DNA from: Burkholderiales bacterium
GTDB lineage: Bacteria > Pseudomonadota > Gammaproteobacteria > Burkholderiales > Casimicrobiaceae
Length of the DNA: 64,000 nt
Direction of reading: 5' to 3'
Assembly: GCA_016790165.1 (NCBI GenBank)
Contig: JAEUPL010000008.1
Span: 124,001-188,000, forward strand
Position numbers and translations under genes: made by a program. The notes below the pieces were generated by a model, which had not been told where the DNA came from, made no database searches, and saw nothing but the letters and a program-made list of their open reading frames with translations. This document shows, in pieces, positions 53,911 through 62,716 of the stretch. Position 1 is the stretch's first letter, and each line of letters begins with the position of its first letter.

Positions 53911-54375
53911 CTACTTCGGCTGCGCTCGAACCGCGTCCAGCACCGCCTGCGCATGGCCCGCGACCTTGACGCCACGCCATTCCTGGCGCAACTTTCCGTC
54001 CGGGCCGATCAGAAATGTGCTGCGCACCACACCTCGCACCTGCTTGCCGTACATGTTTTTCATGTGAATCACATCGAATTGCGCGCAAAGCTTCTCATCC
54101 GGATCCGAGATCAGGGGGAAAGGGAAGCCCTGTTTCGCGCAGAAGTGGTCGTGCGATTTCACGCTGTCACGCGAGACACCGAGCACCATGGCGTTGGCCG
54201 CAACGAACTGAGCGTGCAGCGCCGAAAAATCGAGGCCCTCCGTGGTACAGCCGGGCGTGCTGTCCTTCGGATAGAAGTAGAGCACGACGAAGCGGCCGCG
54301 GCAGTCTGAAATCTTGAATCGCCCGCCACCCGAGGTGGAGAGCTCAATGTCGGGGAGTTGGGATGAGGTCTTCAC
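53911..54375 (-). CDS. bcp: Peroxiredoxin, Bcp/PrxQ type
   Basis: Reduces hydrogen and alkyl peroxides. 154 aa. The peroxidatic Cys43 is in YPKDSTPGCTTEG. The resolving Cys found five residues later in E. coli Bcp is absent (L48), so another Cys (for example C79) or external thiol must act. FPFPLISDPDEKLC and RSTFLIGPDGKLRQEW are typical. Divergent from the metalloprotease gene. Confidence 0.93.
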   Translation of the reverse strand: MKTSSQLPDIELSTSGGGRFKISDCRGRFVVLYFYPKDSTPGCTTEGLDFSALHAQFVAANAMVLGVSRDSVKSHDHFCAKQGFPFPLISDPDEKLCAQFDVIHMKNMYGKQVRGVVRSTFLIGPDGKLRQEWRGVKVAGHAQAVLDAVRAQPK

Positions 54376-54500
54376 GTGTCAAGTTTGCCACATACGTAGG
54401 TAGGGTTTCGCCATCGCAACTCGGCGGGTCTGCGTCTACACTGCGTTCGCGATCGTGTCAGACTGTTCCTGCGTCGTCGCTCGTCGCTTCGAAGGCTTCT

Positions 54501-57101
54501 ATGAAAGAGAACATCATATTGCTCCGGCTGCGGTTCTACCGTTCGATTGCCGCGGTGACGTCGTCGTTGGGCCTGGTGCCTTTGGTGACCGGATTCAGCG
54601 CGCAGCCGACCACGCTGGAGGATCTCGCTGGCGTGGCGCAATGTGTCGTTGAGGGGCACGTGGCCGCGTCCGAGGCTCAGGCGGTGGGCGTGGGTATTGT
54701 CACTTCGTACGTCCTGCGCGATGCGACTGCCCACGGCGATTGTGGCGCGGTGCGTGACGATTGGCGGTTCGAGATGGTGGGGGGGGCGTTGCCGTCGGGC
54801 GAGAGACTCGCCATTGCCGGGATCCGCGCACCTGTGCCCGGTGACCGTGTCGTCGTGTTGCTGAAGCAGTCTCCGCCGTGGCCCGACGGCCGTGTGCGCT
54901 GGCTTCCTGTGGAAGGTCCGCAGGGTGTGTTTCGCGCACTGCCTGCCGTCACAGCGTCCTCCACCGCGGCCGTCGTCACGATCGCCGATGCCGCGGGGAC
55001 GAGCTTGGGCCGCGTGGCAGGCGTTGCCGCGTCCGGTGCGGGGGCATTTGCCAAGCGTACGGTGAGCTCGATGGAGCGGAAGATTCGCCAGACGGATGCC
55101 GCTGCGGCGACTCAGTGGAAATTTAGCGAAGATGTCGAGCTGAGCGAGTTCGTGAGCACACTGGCGGCAATGGTCACAGGTACGACCCCCGAGTCGCGCA
55201 GTGCAGCGTTTGAGTCGTTGGCCGCTCGCGGACGGCGGCCCCCGTCGGAAACACAGTGGCCTGTCGGGCAGCCGGAACAGATTGAGCAGTACCGACAGAT
55301 GCGGGAGATCGATTGCAGTACCCGCCCAGATTCCGCGAGCAGCGTGCAGGCTTCTGTGACGCCCTGTGTTGGCACGCTTCGTCCGTCGTCCACCGTTGCG
55401 CCCGCAATGGTTGATCGTGCCAAATACAACCTGCTGGACAATGGCGATCAACTCTGGAATCCATACCCGGCTAGCTTTGGGAGTCTCTACCAGCTCGATA
55501 CCGCGCTGATGGCTGAGTGGAACCGTTACGCGGATCACTTCCGCTGGGGGGCGCCGACAGGTAGCTGGGGACGAAACAGTCGCAATGACATGGGCGGGTT
55601 TCCCACCAGTGCGCAGCTCGTGGGCATATACGGTGCCGGCACGGACTGGGGCGCAAGCACGCTGGGCGTCACCATCAATCACACGTTCTGTGCCGAGACG
55701 ACGACCGAATATTTTCTGGGAATCCCGATTCGGACGTACTGTTCCCGCTACAGCCACGAGTCCGATGTGTTCCTGAATCCAAACAAGTCATTTACCCTGT
55801 CTGACTACGACGTACGCTATGGAATCACGAGCTTCTCTACGTATTCGGTGCGGGAGGTATTGCATCACGAATTGGGCCACGCGTTCGGCCTCGATCACTC
55901 CAACGAGCCCGCCTTGATGCAACCCTACGTCAACCAGCTGGGCTGGCTGGCCTGGCCCGACGACGTTGCGGGTGCGCGCGCGAAATGGTCGGGGCAGGCA
56001 CGGTACGTCCGAAGCGTCGTTCTGAGGGCAGTGCAGTTGTATACGCCCGCCCAGAACGGCGGTTCGCGATGGGGCATCGGCAATGCCCACCCGTACCGGG
56101 TTGGGCAGAACATCCGCTTGCCTTCTTACGTGCTGAACAACTTCAACAACGCGGCGGAAATCAATTTCACCGTCGAGTGGTATCTGACCGATGCACCAGG
56201 GACCTTCGCCGGGAGTTACCACTACCTCGGTACGGTGACACATGGGACGGTAAATCCCGGTTTGAACCAGATTGCTGCGGGGCAGCTGTTGCCGCTTCCC
56301 GTCGGTGTGACCGGGACCTGGTATGTGACTGCCTATCTTCGAAACGCAGGCGAGTCGTCGGGCACGATTGATGGTTACCCTGACCCAGTTGTCCTTGTGT
56401 ATGTAGATGATCATGGCGATTCGGCGATTGCCTCCACGATGCTCCAACCGAATGGTTCGATCGCGGGCGTAATCGGGGTCATCGGCGATGCCGACTGGTT
56501 TGGGGTGACGACGCCGTCTAGTGGGACATTGACGATCCGCAGCACCGGATCGACGGATGTCGCGGCAACGCTCTACGCGGCTGACGGGACGACGGTGCTG
56601 GCTTACAACGACGACGATCCAGCTCCCAATTTTCGCGTGAGTCGGGTACTTGCTGCCGGCACTTACTTTCTAAAGGTCAACCATTACGCGAACAGCAACG
56701 TCGGTGTGTATGGTGTGATCTCCCAGTTCGTACCGCTTGGTTGTTCGCTAAGTCTTTCGATCCCGCCATCGCCGCCTTTCGCGACAGACGCCGGTCGTGC
56801 AATCGTGCAGTTGATGCAGGGCCGTAGTCCTGGCGATCTTGGTTTGCTGGATGACGCTGCGGATCGGGCGGGGCTATTCCTCGCCGATCGCGTGTGGGAT
56901 ATCGATGGCGACGGGTTCGTGACACCAGATCGCGACGGAGTTATCCTGCTTCGCGCGCTGCTCGGATTTGCCGGCTCTGCGGTCACGCAAGGGGTGCCCA
57001 CGGCGGGCGCGACTCGAACGAGTTGGATGGCTACGTCGGCGCCGACGTCCGCCAACTCAATCCGTCTCTACCTGAATCAGGTCTGCGGCGGCGCGTTCTG
57101 A
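54501..57101 (+). CDS. Large secreted zinc metalloprotease with PPC-like and dockerin-like C-terminal modules
   Basis: 866 aa. The N-terminus has a signal-like hydrophobic segment (about 17-35). A long pro-region follows. The protease core has HELGHAFGLDHS (HExxHxxGxxH, about residues 456-466), as in matrixin/M10-like metzincins; a metzincin Met-turn may be in ALMQPYV. A beta-sandwich region (about 540-640) and a PPC-like domain (DADWFGVTTPSSGTLTIRS) come next. The end has DIDGDGFVTPDRDG, LLRALLGFAGSAV and CGGAF, the module shared with both SBBP proteins. ATG 54501 follows AAGG. Confidence 0.78.
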   Translation: MKENIILLRLRFYRSIAAVTSSLGLVPLVTGFSAQPTTLEDLAGVAQCVVEGHVAASEAQAVGVGIVTSYVLRDATAHGDCGAVRDDWRFEMVGGALPSGERLAIAGIRAPVPGDRVVVLLKQSPPWPDGRVRWLPVEGPQGVFRALPAVTASSTAAVVTIADAAGTSLGRVAGVAASGAGAFAKRTVSSMERKIRQTDAAAATQWKFSEDVELSEFVSTLAAMVTGTTPESRSAAFESLAARGRRPPSETQWPVGQPEQIEQYRQMREIDCSTRPDSASSVQASVTPCVGTLRPSSTVAPAMVDRAKYNLLDNGDQLWNPYPASFGSLYQLDTALMAEWNRYADHFRWGAPTGSWGRNSRNDMGGFPTSAQLVGIYGAGTDWGASTLGVTINHTFCAETTTEYFLGIPIRTYCSRYSHESDVFLNPNKSFTLSDYDVRYGITSFSTYSVREVLHHELGHAFGLDHSNEPALMQPYVNQLGWLAWPDDVAGARAKWSGQARYVRSVVLRAVQLYTPAQNGGSRWGIGNAHPYRVGQNIRLPSYVLNNFNNAAEINFTVEWYLTDAPGTFAGSYHYLGTVTHGTVNPGLNQIAAGQLLPLPVGVTGTWYVTAYLRNAGESSGTIDGYPDPVVLVYVDDHGDSAIASTMLQPNGSIAGVIGVIGDADWFGVTTPSSGTLTIRSTGSTDVAATLYAADGTTVLAYNDDDPAPNFRVSRVLAAGTYFLKVNHYANSNVGVYGVISQFVPLGCSLSLSIPPSPPFATDAGRAIVQLMQGRSPGDLGLLDDAADRAGLFLADRVWDIDGDGFVTPDRDGVILLRALLGFAGSAVTQGVPTAGATRTSWMATSAPTSANSIRLYLNQVCGGAF

Positions 57102-57155
57102 TTGCGTGCGCTGCCGTATCGTTGCCGACGCTGCGGAGTTCCGATCCGCGCGTTG

Positions 57156-58112
57156 CTAGGGAGCAGGCGCGCCAGACAGCGCGCTGGCGGATGCAAGGTA
57201 GCGCGGGCCTTGCATAAAAAGATCTCCTGAACGTCCCGCAACGCTGCCCCATCGGACTTCGCAAAACGGTAACGTCGCCAGATCAAGGCTGGAAAAGTAC
57301 AGCTCCGTAGTGCACAGGGTGTAGCCCTGGTCGCGCCACCCGGTGAGCAGTCGCTCCATCACGGGAAACAACGCCAAACCCTCCAGCTCTGCGTGCAACG
57401 TGAAGACGTGGTCACGCGGCGCAACGGTGGCTTGCAATAGCCGCAGATGGACGTTTTCTGCCGTGCAATCGTCAACGCCAAGCAGTTCGTCAAGCGTTGG
57501 AAGGGTCGTCGGCACCTGCGGGACTGGCATGGCCTCGCCACGTACCAACGGCCAGAAGGGGCCGACGTCGCGCTGAGGGCCGTCGACGCGTGAATCGGTG
57601 GCGTAGCGATAGCCCAGTCGCCCTTGTTCACGCAAGGCTTCGCGACTCATCTGCCAACCGGCCGCACCGCAGGTAAGCGCTGGTTCGCCGAACACCTTTT
57701 CGTAGCGCTCATGCGCACGTTGCATCTGCCGCCGGGCCCATGCGTCGGGCTTGTGCATGACGCCGTCCTGCCACACCACATGATCCCAGCAATGGATCCC
57801 GCACTCGAAGCCAGCGTCGCGGGTGGCACGCATCACGTCGGCCCCCCGTTTGCCGATGTCGGGTCCGGGCAGCAGGGTGCCATAGAGCAGGGTTTTGAGG
57901 CCGTAGTTGCTGCGCACCGATGTACGGCGTACTTTCGCGAGAAAACCAGGACGAAAGATGCGTTTCAAAGCGCGGCCGGTGTGATCGGGCCCCATCGAGA
58001 AGAGAAAGGTCGCGCCAACGTTTTCGCGGCGGAAAAGCTCGATGAGGCGCGGTACACCTTCGAGCGTTCCGCGCAACGTGTCTACGTCAACCTTGAGGCA
58101 AAGGTGAGGCAT
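57156..58112 (-). CDS. arnD: 4-deoxy-4-formamido-L-arabinose-phosphoundecaprenol deformylase
   Basis: ArnD removes the formyl group from undecaprenyl-phosphate Ara4FN so that the sugar can go to lipid A. 318 aa with a polysaccharide-deacetylase (NodB) fold. KVDVDTLRGT carries the metal/catalytic aspartates, HCWDHVVWQ the histidines, and TFLFSMGPDHTGRA is an ArnD motif. It is the last gene of the arn operon on this strand, 17 nt after the ArnA dehydrogenase gene. Convergent with the metalloprotease gene. Confidence 0.93.
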   Translation of the reverse strand: MPHLCLKVDVDTLRGTLEGVPRLIELFRRENVGATFLFSMGPDHTGRALKRIFRPGFLAKVRRTSVRSNYGLKTLLYGTLLPGPDIGKRGADVMRATRDAGFECGIHCWDHVVWQDGVMHKPDAWARRQMQRAHERYEKVFGEPALTCGAAGWQMSREALREQGRLGYRYATDSRVDGPQRDVGPFWPLVRGEAMPVPQVPTTLPTLDELLGVDDCTAENVHLRLLQATVAPRDHVFTLHAELEGLALFPVMERLLTGWRDQGYTLCTTELYFSSLDLATLPFCEVRWGSVAGRSGDLFMQGPRYLASASALSGAPAP

Positions 58113-58129
58113 CGTGCGGCGCGACTAAA

Positions 58130-59170
58130 TCAGCGCGATGTGAGCATGTGGCGGGCCTCGGCGCGGCTTGCTTCCAGAATCTTGCGCAGCCCCTGAGCCA
58201 GCGTGACCCGCGGCAACCAGCCGAGTTCGTCAACCGTGTTCGTGATTTTGGGGGTGCGGTTCTGTACGTCCTGGTAGCCCGACCCGTAATACGCGCCGGA
58301 AGAGGTTTCCACAATCGTGGTCTTCTCCGCACCACCCGCATATTCAGGGTACTCCTTCGCAAGACGCAGTAGCGTGTCGGCGAGCTCGCGAATGGAATGA
58401 TTGTTCGACGGATTGCCGATGTTGTAGATCTTGCCGCTCGCCACATTGCCGGGATTGGCCAGAATCGTCATCAACGCAGCAATCGCATCGTCAATGTCCG
58501 TAAAACTGCGTCGTGCGTGGCCGCCGTCTACCAGTTGAATTGGCTCGCCGCGGATGATGTGACCGAGGAACTGCGTAATCACGCGTGCGCCGCCAGGGCC
58601 GGCAGCGGTGAGGGAGTCGAGCCCGGCGCCGATCCAGTTGAACGGACGGAACAGCGTGTAATCCAGCTCGCCTTTCAGGCCGTAGGCGTGAATGATGCGG
58701 TCCATCAACTGCTTCGACGTCGAGTAAATCCAGCGCGGTTTGTTAATCGGGCCAACCACCAGATTCGACTGCTCCGGGTCGAACTCAGCATCGGGACACA
58801 TACCGTACACCTCGGAGGTGGACGGAAAAATCAGGCGCTTCTTGTGTTTCACACACATGCGCACAATGGGCAGATTTGCCTCAAAATCGAGTTCGAACAC
58901 ACGCAACGGATCGCGCACGTAAGTCGCTGGCGTCGCGATGGCGACCAGCGGCAGAACCACATCGCAGGCAGCGACCTGCGCGTCGATCCAATCGGTGCTC
59001 GTCAGCATGTCGCGCTCGTGAAAACTCATGCGCGCGTGGTCGTTCAGGGCGCCAAGTCGATGCGCCGACAAGTCCATTCCCACCACCTGCCAATCAGTGG
59101 TCTCAAGAATGGCACGGCTCAAGTGGTGGCCGATGAAGCCATTGGCGCCAAGGATCAGGATTTTTTTCAT
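58130..59170 (-). CDS. arnA: UDP-glucuronate oxidative decarboxylase (ArnA C-terminal domain, separate gene)
   Basis: 346 aa SDR that oxidises and decarboxylates UDP-glucuronate to UDP-4-keto-pentose, the first committed step of Ara4N synthesis. GANGFIGHHL is the NAD site; the catalytic set is E120 (TSEVYG), Y149 and K153 (YSTSK). GGHARRSFTDIDDAI holds the family arginine. In E. coli this is the C-terminal half of ArnA; here it is its own gene, 51 nt after the formyltransferase gene. Confidence 0.93.
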   Translation of the reverse strand: MKKILILGANGFIGHHLSRAILETTDWQVVGMDLSAHRLGALNDHARMSFHERDMLTSTDWIDAQVAACDVVLPLVAIATPATYVRDPLRVFELDFEANLPIVRMCVKHKKRLIFPSTSEVYGMCPDAEFDPEQSNLVVGPINKPRWIYSTSKQLMDRIIHAYGLKGELDYTLFRPFNWIGAGLDSLTAAGPGGARVITQFLGHIIRGEPIQLVDGGHARRSFTDIDDAIAALMTILANPGNVASGKIYNIGNPSNNHSIRELADTLLRLAKEYPEYAGGAEKTTIVETSSGAYYGSGYQDVQNRTPKITNTVDELGWLPRVTLAQGLRKILEASRAEARHMLTSR

Positions 59171-59221
59171 GTTGGGGAGTGCGGCGCGTTGTGCATGCGC
59201 GGCTGCGAGCCGGGAAGCCCG

Positions 59222-60169
59222 TTATTGTTTCATGGACTGTGTGAGAGATTCGTTCGCCGCCAACCACAACTGGCTAGCCGTCGTGTCCAGCGTTTCGCCG
59301 CTCACGATTAGACGTAGTGGAACCAGCAGCTGCCCGTCGCCGCAGACGAAGCCGAGCTCGCCATCGTGGGTAACGTCGGCGGCGCCACATGTGCGCGTCG
59401 CGCCTCTCCTCGCCTTGGCCCGTGCAACACGAGCCTTTGCGACCACGAATCGTGTGCTACCGACATCGGTGAAGGCACCGGGGTAGGGGGGGGCCACGGC
59501 GCGGACAAGGTTGTAGACAGCGGCGGCTGGCTGCGCCCAGTCGATTCGACCGTCTTCTGGTTTTCGGCCCGAGTAATATGAGCCTGCCTTCAGGTCCAGC
59601 GGTACGCTGGGCGCGGTACCTGCAATAAGCTGAGGCAGTGCGCGGGCGAGGGTCAGTTCCGCTGCGACGGTCACCTTCTGGAACACCTCGAACGCCGTGT
59701 CATCGGAAAGAATGGGCACCGCCGTCTGCGCGACCAGATTGCCCGCGTCCGGTTTGATCTCCATGTAGTGCAGCGAGGCACCCGTCTCCCGCTCACCGTG
59801 AAGCACCGCCCAGTTGACCGGTACCCGTCCCCGGTACTTCGGGAGCAGGGAGCCGTGCACGTTGAGCGCACCGCGCGTCGGGATACTCAGCATGTCAGCG
59901 CCAAGCATCTTGCGGTAGTAAAACGAAAACAAGAAATCGGGCGCCAGGGCGCGGATGCGCGCCACTACCTCGGCGACATTGGCGTCGTCCGGCGTGATGA
60001 ACGGTATGCGCTGGTCGGCGCAAACCTGGGCCACCGAGTCGTACCAGATCGTTTCGGTGGGTGAATCCTCGTGCGTCAGCACCAGAGCAATGTCCACCCC
60101 CTGATCGAGCAGCACTCGCAGACAACGCACGCCCACGTTGTGGTACGCAAAGACGACAGCGCGGGTCAT
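59222..60169 (-). CDS. UDP-Ara4N formyltransferase (ArnA N-terminal domain, separate gene)
   Basis: 315 aa. It transfers formyl from 10-formyl-tetrahydrofolate to UDP-4-amino-4-deoxy-L-arabinose. The catalytic triad is N103 and H105 (LNVHGSLLPKYRG) and D141 (IKPDAGNLV). The C-terminal OB-fold-like part (about 200-300) is present. Its ATG overlaps the arnC stop (ATGA). It matches the N-terminal half of E. coli ArnA. Confidence 0.92.
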   Translation of the reverse strand: MTRAVVFAYHNVGVRCLRVLLDQGVDIALVLTHEDSPTETIWYDSVAQVCADQRIPFITPDDANVAEVVARIRALAPDFLFSFYYRKMLGADMLSIPTRGALNVHGSLLPKYRGRVPVNWAVLHGERETGASLHYMEIKPDAGNLVAQTAVPILSDDTAFEVFQKVTVAAELTLARALPQLIAGTAPSVPLDLKAGSYYSGRKPEDGRIDWAQPAAAVYNLVRAVAPPYPGAFTDVGSTRFVVAKARVARAKARRGATRTCGAADVTHDGELGFVCGDGQLLVPLRLIVSGETLDTTASQLWLAANESLTQSMKQ

Positions 60170-61164
60170 GCCAGGTTGCGCGTGCTTTCGACGTCACTCG
60201 CGCCGGGTGGAAAAGCGGAATCCTCGACCACGCGATCAATGACGTAGCGCGGGCGGTCGCGCACCTGCAAGTAGATGCGACCAACGTATTCGCCAACGAG
60301 GCCGAGACCGAACAGGACCATGCCAATCAGAAAGAATGCGAGGATGTCGCGATCAAACATGGCCTTTAACGCGTCCAGCGGCGGCAACGTGGCGGCACGC
60401 CAAATCATAAGACCGACATAGGTCGCCACTGACCCCGCCGACACGACCATGCCGAGAAGCGAGAACATCTGCAGCGGTACCAGAGAAAAGCCGGTCATCA
60501 AGTCGAAGTTGAGTCGCAACAATTGATAGAAAGAATACTTCGACTCACCGGCGGCGCGCTCGGCGTGCGCGACGACCACCTCGGTCGGATTCATGGAAAA
60601 CGTGTAGGCGAGCGCCGGGATGAACGTTCGCACCTCACGCGTCTGGTTGATCAGTTCCACAATGCGGCGCGAATAGGCGCGCAGCATGCAGCCCTGATCC
60701 GTCATCTTGATGCGCGTGGTCTTTTCGCGAATTCGGTTGAGCAGTTTCGACGCTGCACCGCGCCACCACGCATCCCCACGGCGCATGTCCCGGATTGACC
60801 CCACGTAGTCGTGGCCTTCGCGATACGCCGCAAGCAGTTTGTGAATCTCTTCCGGCGGGTTCTGCAGATCCGCGTCCAACGTGACCGCGATTTCGCCACG
60901 GAGGTGTGCGAATCCGGCAAGGATGGCGCTGTGCTGTCCAAAATTTCCAGAGAAGAGAATCACGCGCGTCACATCTGCCCGCTTGTTTTGCTGATCCAGC
61001 AACAGGGCAACGGAACGATCTCGACTGCCGTCGTTGATGAAGATGACTTCGTAAGGCGTGTTCAATGCGTCCAGCGCCGGATACAGCCGCGCGAACAATT
61101 CGGCGAGTACAGCTTCCTCGTTGTAGACCGGAATGATGATCGAGAGCGTCGGATGATGGTTCAT
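60166..61164 (-). CDS. arnC: Undecaprenyl-phosphate 4-deoxy-4-formamido-L-arabinose transferase
   Basis: 332 aa family-2 glycosyltransferase that puts Ara4FN on undecaprenyl phosphate. The GT-A core starts SIIIPVYNEEAVLAELFARL, with DxD in VTLDADLQNPPEE, and two C-terminal membrane segments lie at about 230-255 and 270-295. It overlaps arnB upstream and the formyltransferase gene downstream by 4 nt each. Confidence 0.93.
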   Translation of the reverse strand: MNHHPTLSIIIPVYNEEAVLAELFARLYPALDALNTPYEVIFINDGSRDRSVALLLDQQNKRADVTRVILFSGNFGQHSAILAGFAHLRGEIAVTLDADLQNPPEEIHKLLAAYREGHDYVGSIRDMRRGDAWWRGAASKLLNRIREKTTRIKMTDQGCMLRAYSRRIVELINQTREVRTFIPALAYTFSMNPTEVVVAHAERAAGESKYSFYQLLRLNFDLMTGFSLVPLQMFSLLGMVVSAGSVATYVGLMIWRAATLPPLDALKAMFDRDILAFFLIGMVLFGLGLVGEYVGRIYLQVRDRPRYVIDRVVEDSAFPPGASDVESTRNLA

Positions 61165-62339
61165 CGGAAGTCAACTTCTTTCAGCACGCTCGCCAGCGCT
61201 GCGGAGACGTAGTCCACGTCAGCCTCCGAGAGTCCGGCATGCAGTGGCAGCGTGAGTGTGGTGTTGGCGATCAGCTCGGTGTTGGGCAGGTCGCCTGGTT
61301 TCCAGCCCTGACTTCGGAACAGGGTCGTCAAATGCGGAGACTCATACGACACGCTGGTGGCTATCATTCGAGCCCGCAACGACTCCATAATCTGCGGCCG
61401 CGTCGCTCTAATTCGCTCAAGCGGCAGGCGGATCGCGAAGAGGTTCCAGCTGTGCCCCGCCTCGTCACCCGCATGCCCGCGATGCGGTAGCAGCTCGTCC
61501 GGCAGTACGCCCCCCAAATTGGCCAGATAGCGGTGGGCGAGTTGGCGGCGGCGGGCGCTGAAGCGGTCGAGTTTTTTCAGTTGCGCTCGGCCGATGGCGG
61601 CGTTGACATCCGGCATGTTGAACTTGCCGCCAGGAAAGTCGACATCGCGAGTCTGATCCGGCAGCCTCGAGATGCCGTGGAAGCGCAATACTTCGACGCG
61701 CTTTGCATCGGCCACATCGTTGCAGACCAGAGCACCGCCCTCGATGGTCGTGATGTTTTTGTTGGGATGAAAAGAGAACAACGCGATGTCGCCGAAGCTG
61801 CCAATCGCCTTGCCGCGCCAGCTTGAGCCAACGGCGAGTGCAGCATCCTCAATCACCCGCACGTTGTGCTGCCGCGCAAACGCGTAGAGCGCGTCCATGT
61901 CGCAGGCAAGGCCGGCGTAGTGGGTCGGGATGATGGCCCTGGTTCGAGACGTCAGGCGGCGCGTCGCGTCAGCCAAATCGATGTTGCGACTTTTTAGGTC
62001 GACATCGACGAAGACTGATTTGGCGCCAACTTTTTCGACCATGTTGCCGCTCGAGAAGAACGTTTGTGCGCCAATCAGCACTTCGTCACCACTACCAATG
62101 CCCAGCAGTTGCAAGGCGACTTCGAGTGCAGCCGTCTCACTGGTCAAAACTCGCGTGGGCCGATTGCCAAAATAGGCCGACAGTTCCTTCTCCAAAGCAA
62201 TCACGTTGGGGCCAGATGCAATCCACCCGGAGCGCAGCACGGTGTCAGACGCAGCGAACTCCTCGTCACCAAGCAGCGGTGCGGCGAACGCGATGGTTTG
62301 GCTAGGCGGCCTCACATCGAGCGTGGGTTCGCGGTTCAT
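61161..62339 (-). CDS. arnB: UDP-4-amino-4-deoxy-L-arabinose-oxoglutarate aminotransferase
   Basis: 392 aa PLP enzyme of the DegT/DnrJ/EryC1/StrS family that aminates the UDP-4-ketopentose. The PLP lysine is K194 in FSFHPNKNITTIEGG; VIEDAALAVGSSWRGK and GGKFNMPDVNAAIGRAQL are family motifs. ATG 62339 overlaps the stop of the flippase-like gene (ATGA). The longer upstream form to 62564 would overlap that gene and is rejected. Confidence 0.93.
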   Translation of the reverse strand: MNREPTLDVRPPSQTIAFAAPLLGDEEFAASDTVLRSGWIASGPNVIALEKELSAYFGNRPTRVLTSETAALEVALQLLGIGSGDEVLIGAQTFFSSGNMVEKVGAKSVFVDVDLKSRNIDLADATRRLTSRTRAIIPTHYAGLACDMDALYAFARQHNVRVIEDAALAVGSSWRGKAIGSFGDIALFSFHPNKNITTIEGGALVCNDVADAKRVEVLRFHGISRLPDQTRDVDFPGGKFNMPDVNAAIGRAQLKKLDRFSARRRQLAHRYLANLGGVLPDELLPHRGHAGDEAGHSWNLFAIRLPLERIRATRPQIMESLRARMIATSVSYESPHLTTLFRSQGWKPGDLPNTELIANTTLTLPLHAGLSEADVDYVSAALASVLKEVDFR

Positions 62340-62716
62340 TTCGAAAAATCCCAGGAGAGCAGAACGACGCCAAGTATGATGAAGCCGATGCCGACGATCT
62401 TTTGCACCGTCAGCGATTCGCCAAACAGCCAGTATGCGATCAACGCATTGACCACATAGCCGATCGACAGGAGCGGATAGGCCACGCTGACTGGCGCCCT
62501 CGATAACGTCGCGATCCAGGTGAACAGACTGATGCCGTAGCAGGCAAATCCCGCCCAAAACCACGGCACGCGCGCAATCTGTATCAGTGTTTGCACTGTC
62601 TCCGCGCCGCCAAAGCTGACGGCGCCAATCACGTTGGTCCCCGCCTTCAGGAACAACTGCGCCGCTGCGTTGAGCAATACGCTGGTGATGGCGATAGCGA
62701 AGGCGACGCCGCTCAT
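62336..62716 (-). CDS. Small multidrug-resistance-type membrane protein, ArnE/ArnF-like flippase subunit
   Basis: 126 aa with four membrane segments. In E. coli, ArnE and ArnF together flip undecaprenyl-phosphate-Ara4N to the periplasmic face. Here one gene of this type lies between arnT and arnB. The sequence AYPLLSIGYVVNALIAYWLFGESL and the end VGIGFIILGVVLLS match the SMR/EamA fold. A homodimer or a second gene elsewhere may form the flippase. Four-nt overlaps with both neighbours. Confidence 0.82.
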   Translation of the reverse strand: MSGVAFAIAITSVLLNAAAQLFLKAGTNVIGAVSFGGAETVQTLIQIARVPWFWAGFACYGISLFTWIATLSRAPVSVAYPLLSIGYVVNALIAYWLFGESLTVQKIVGIGFIILGVVLLSWDFSK

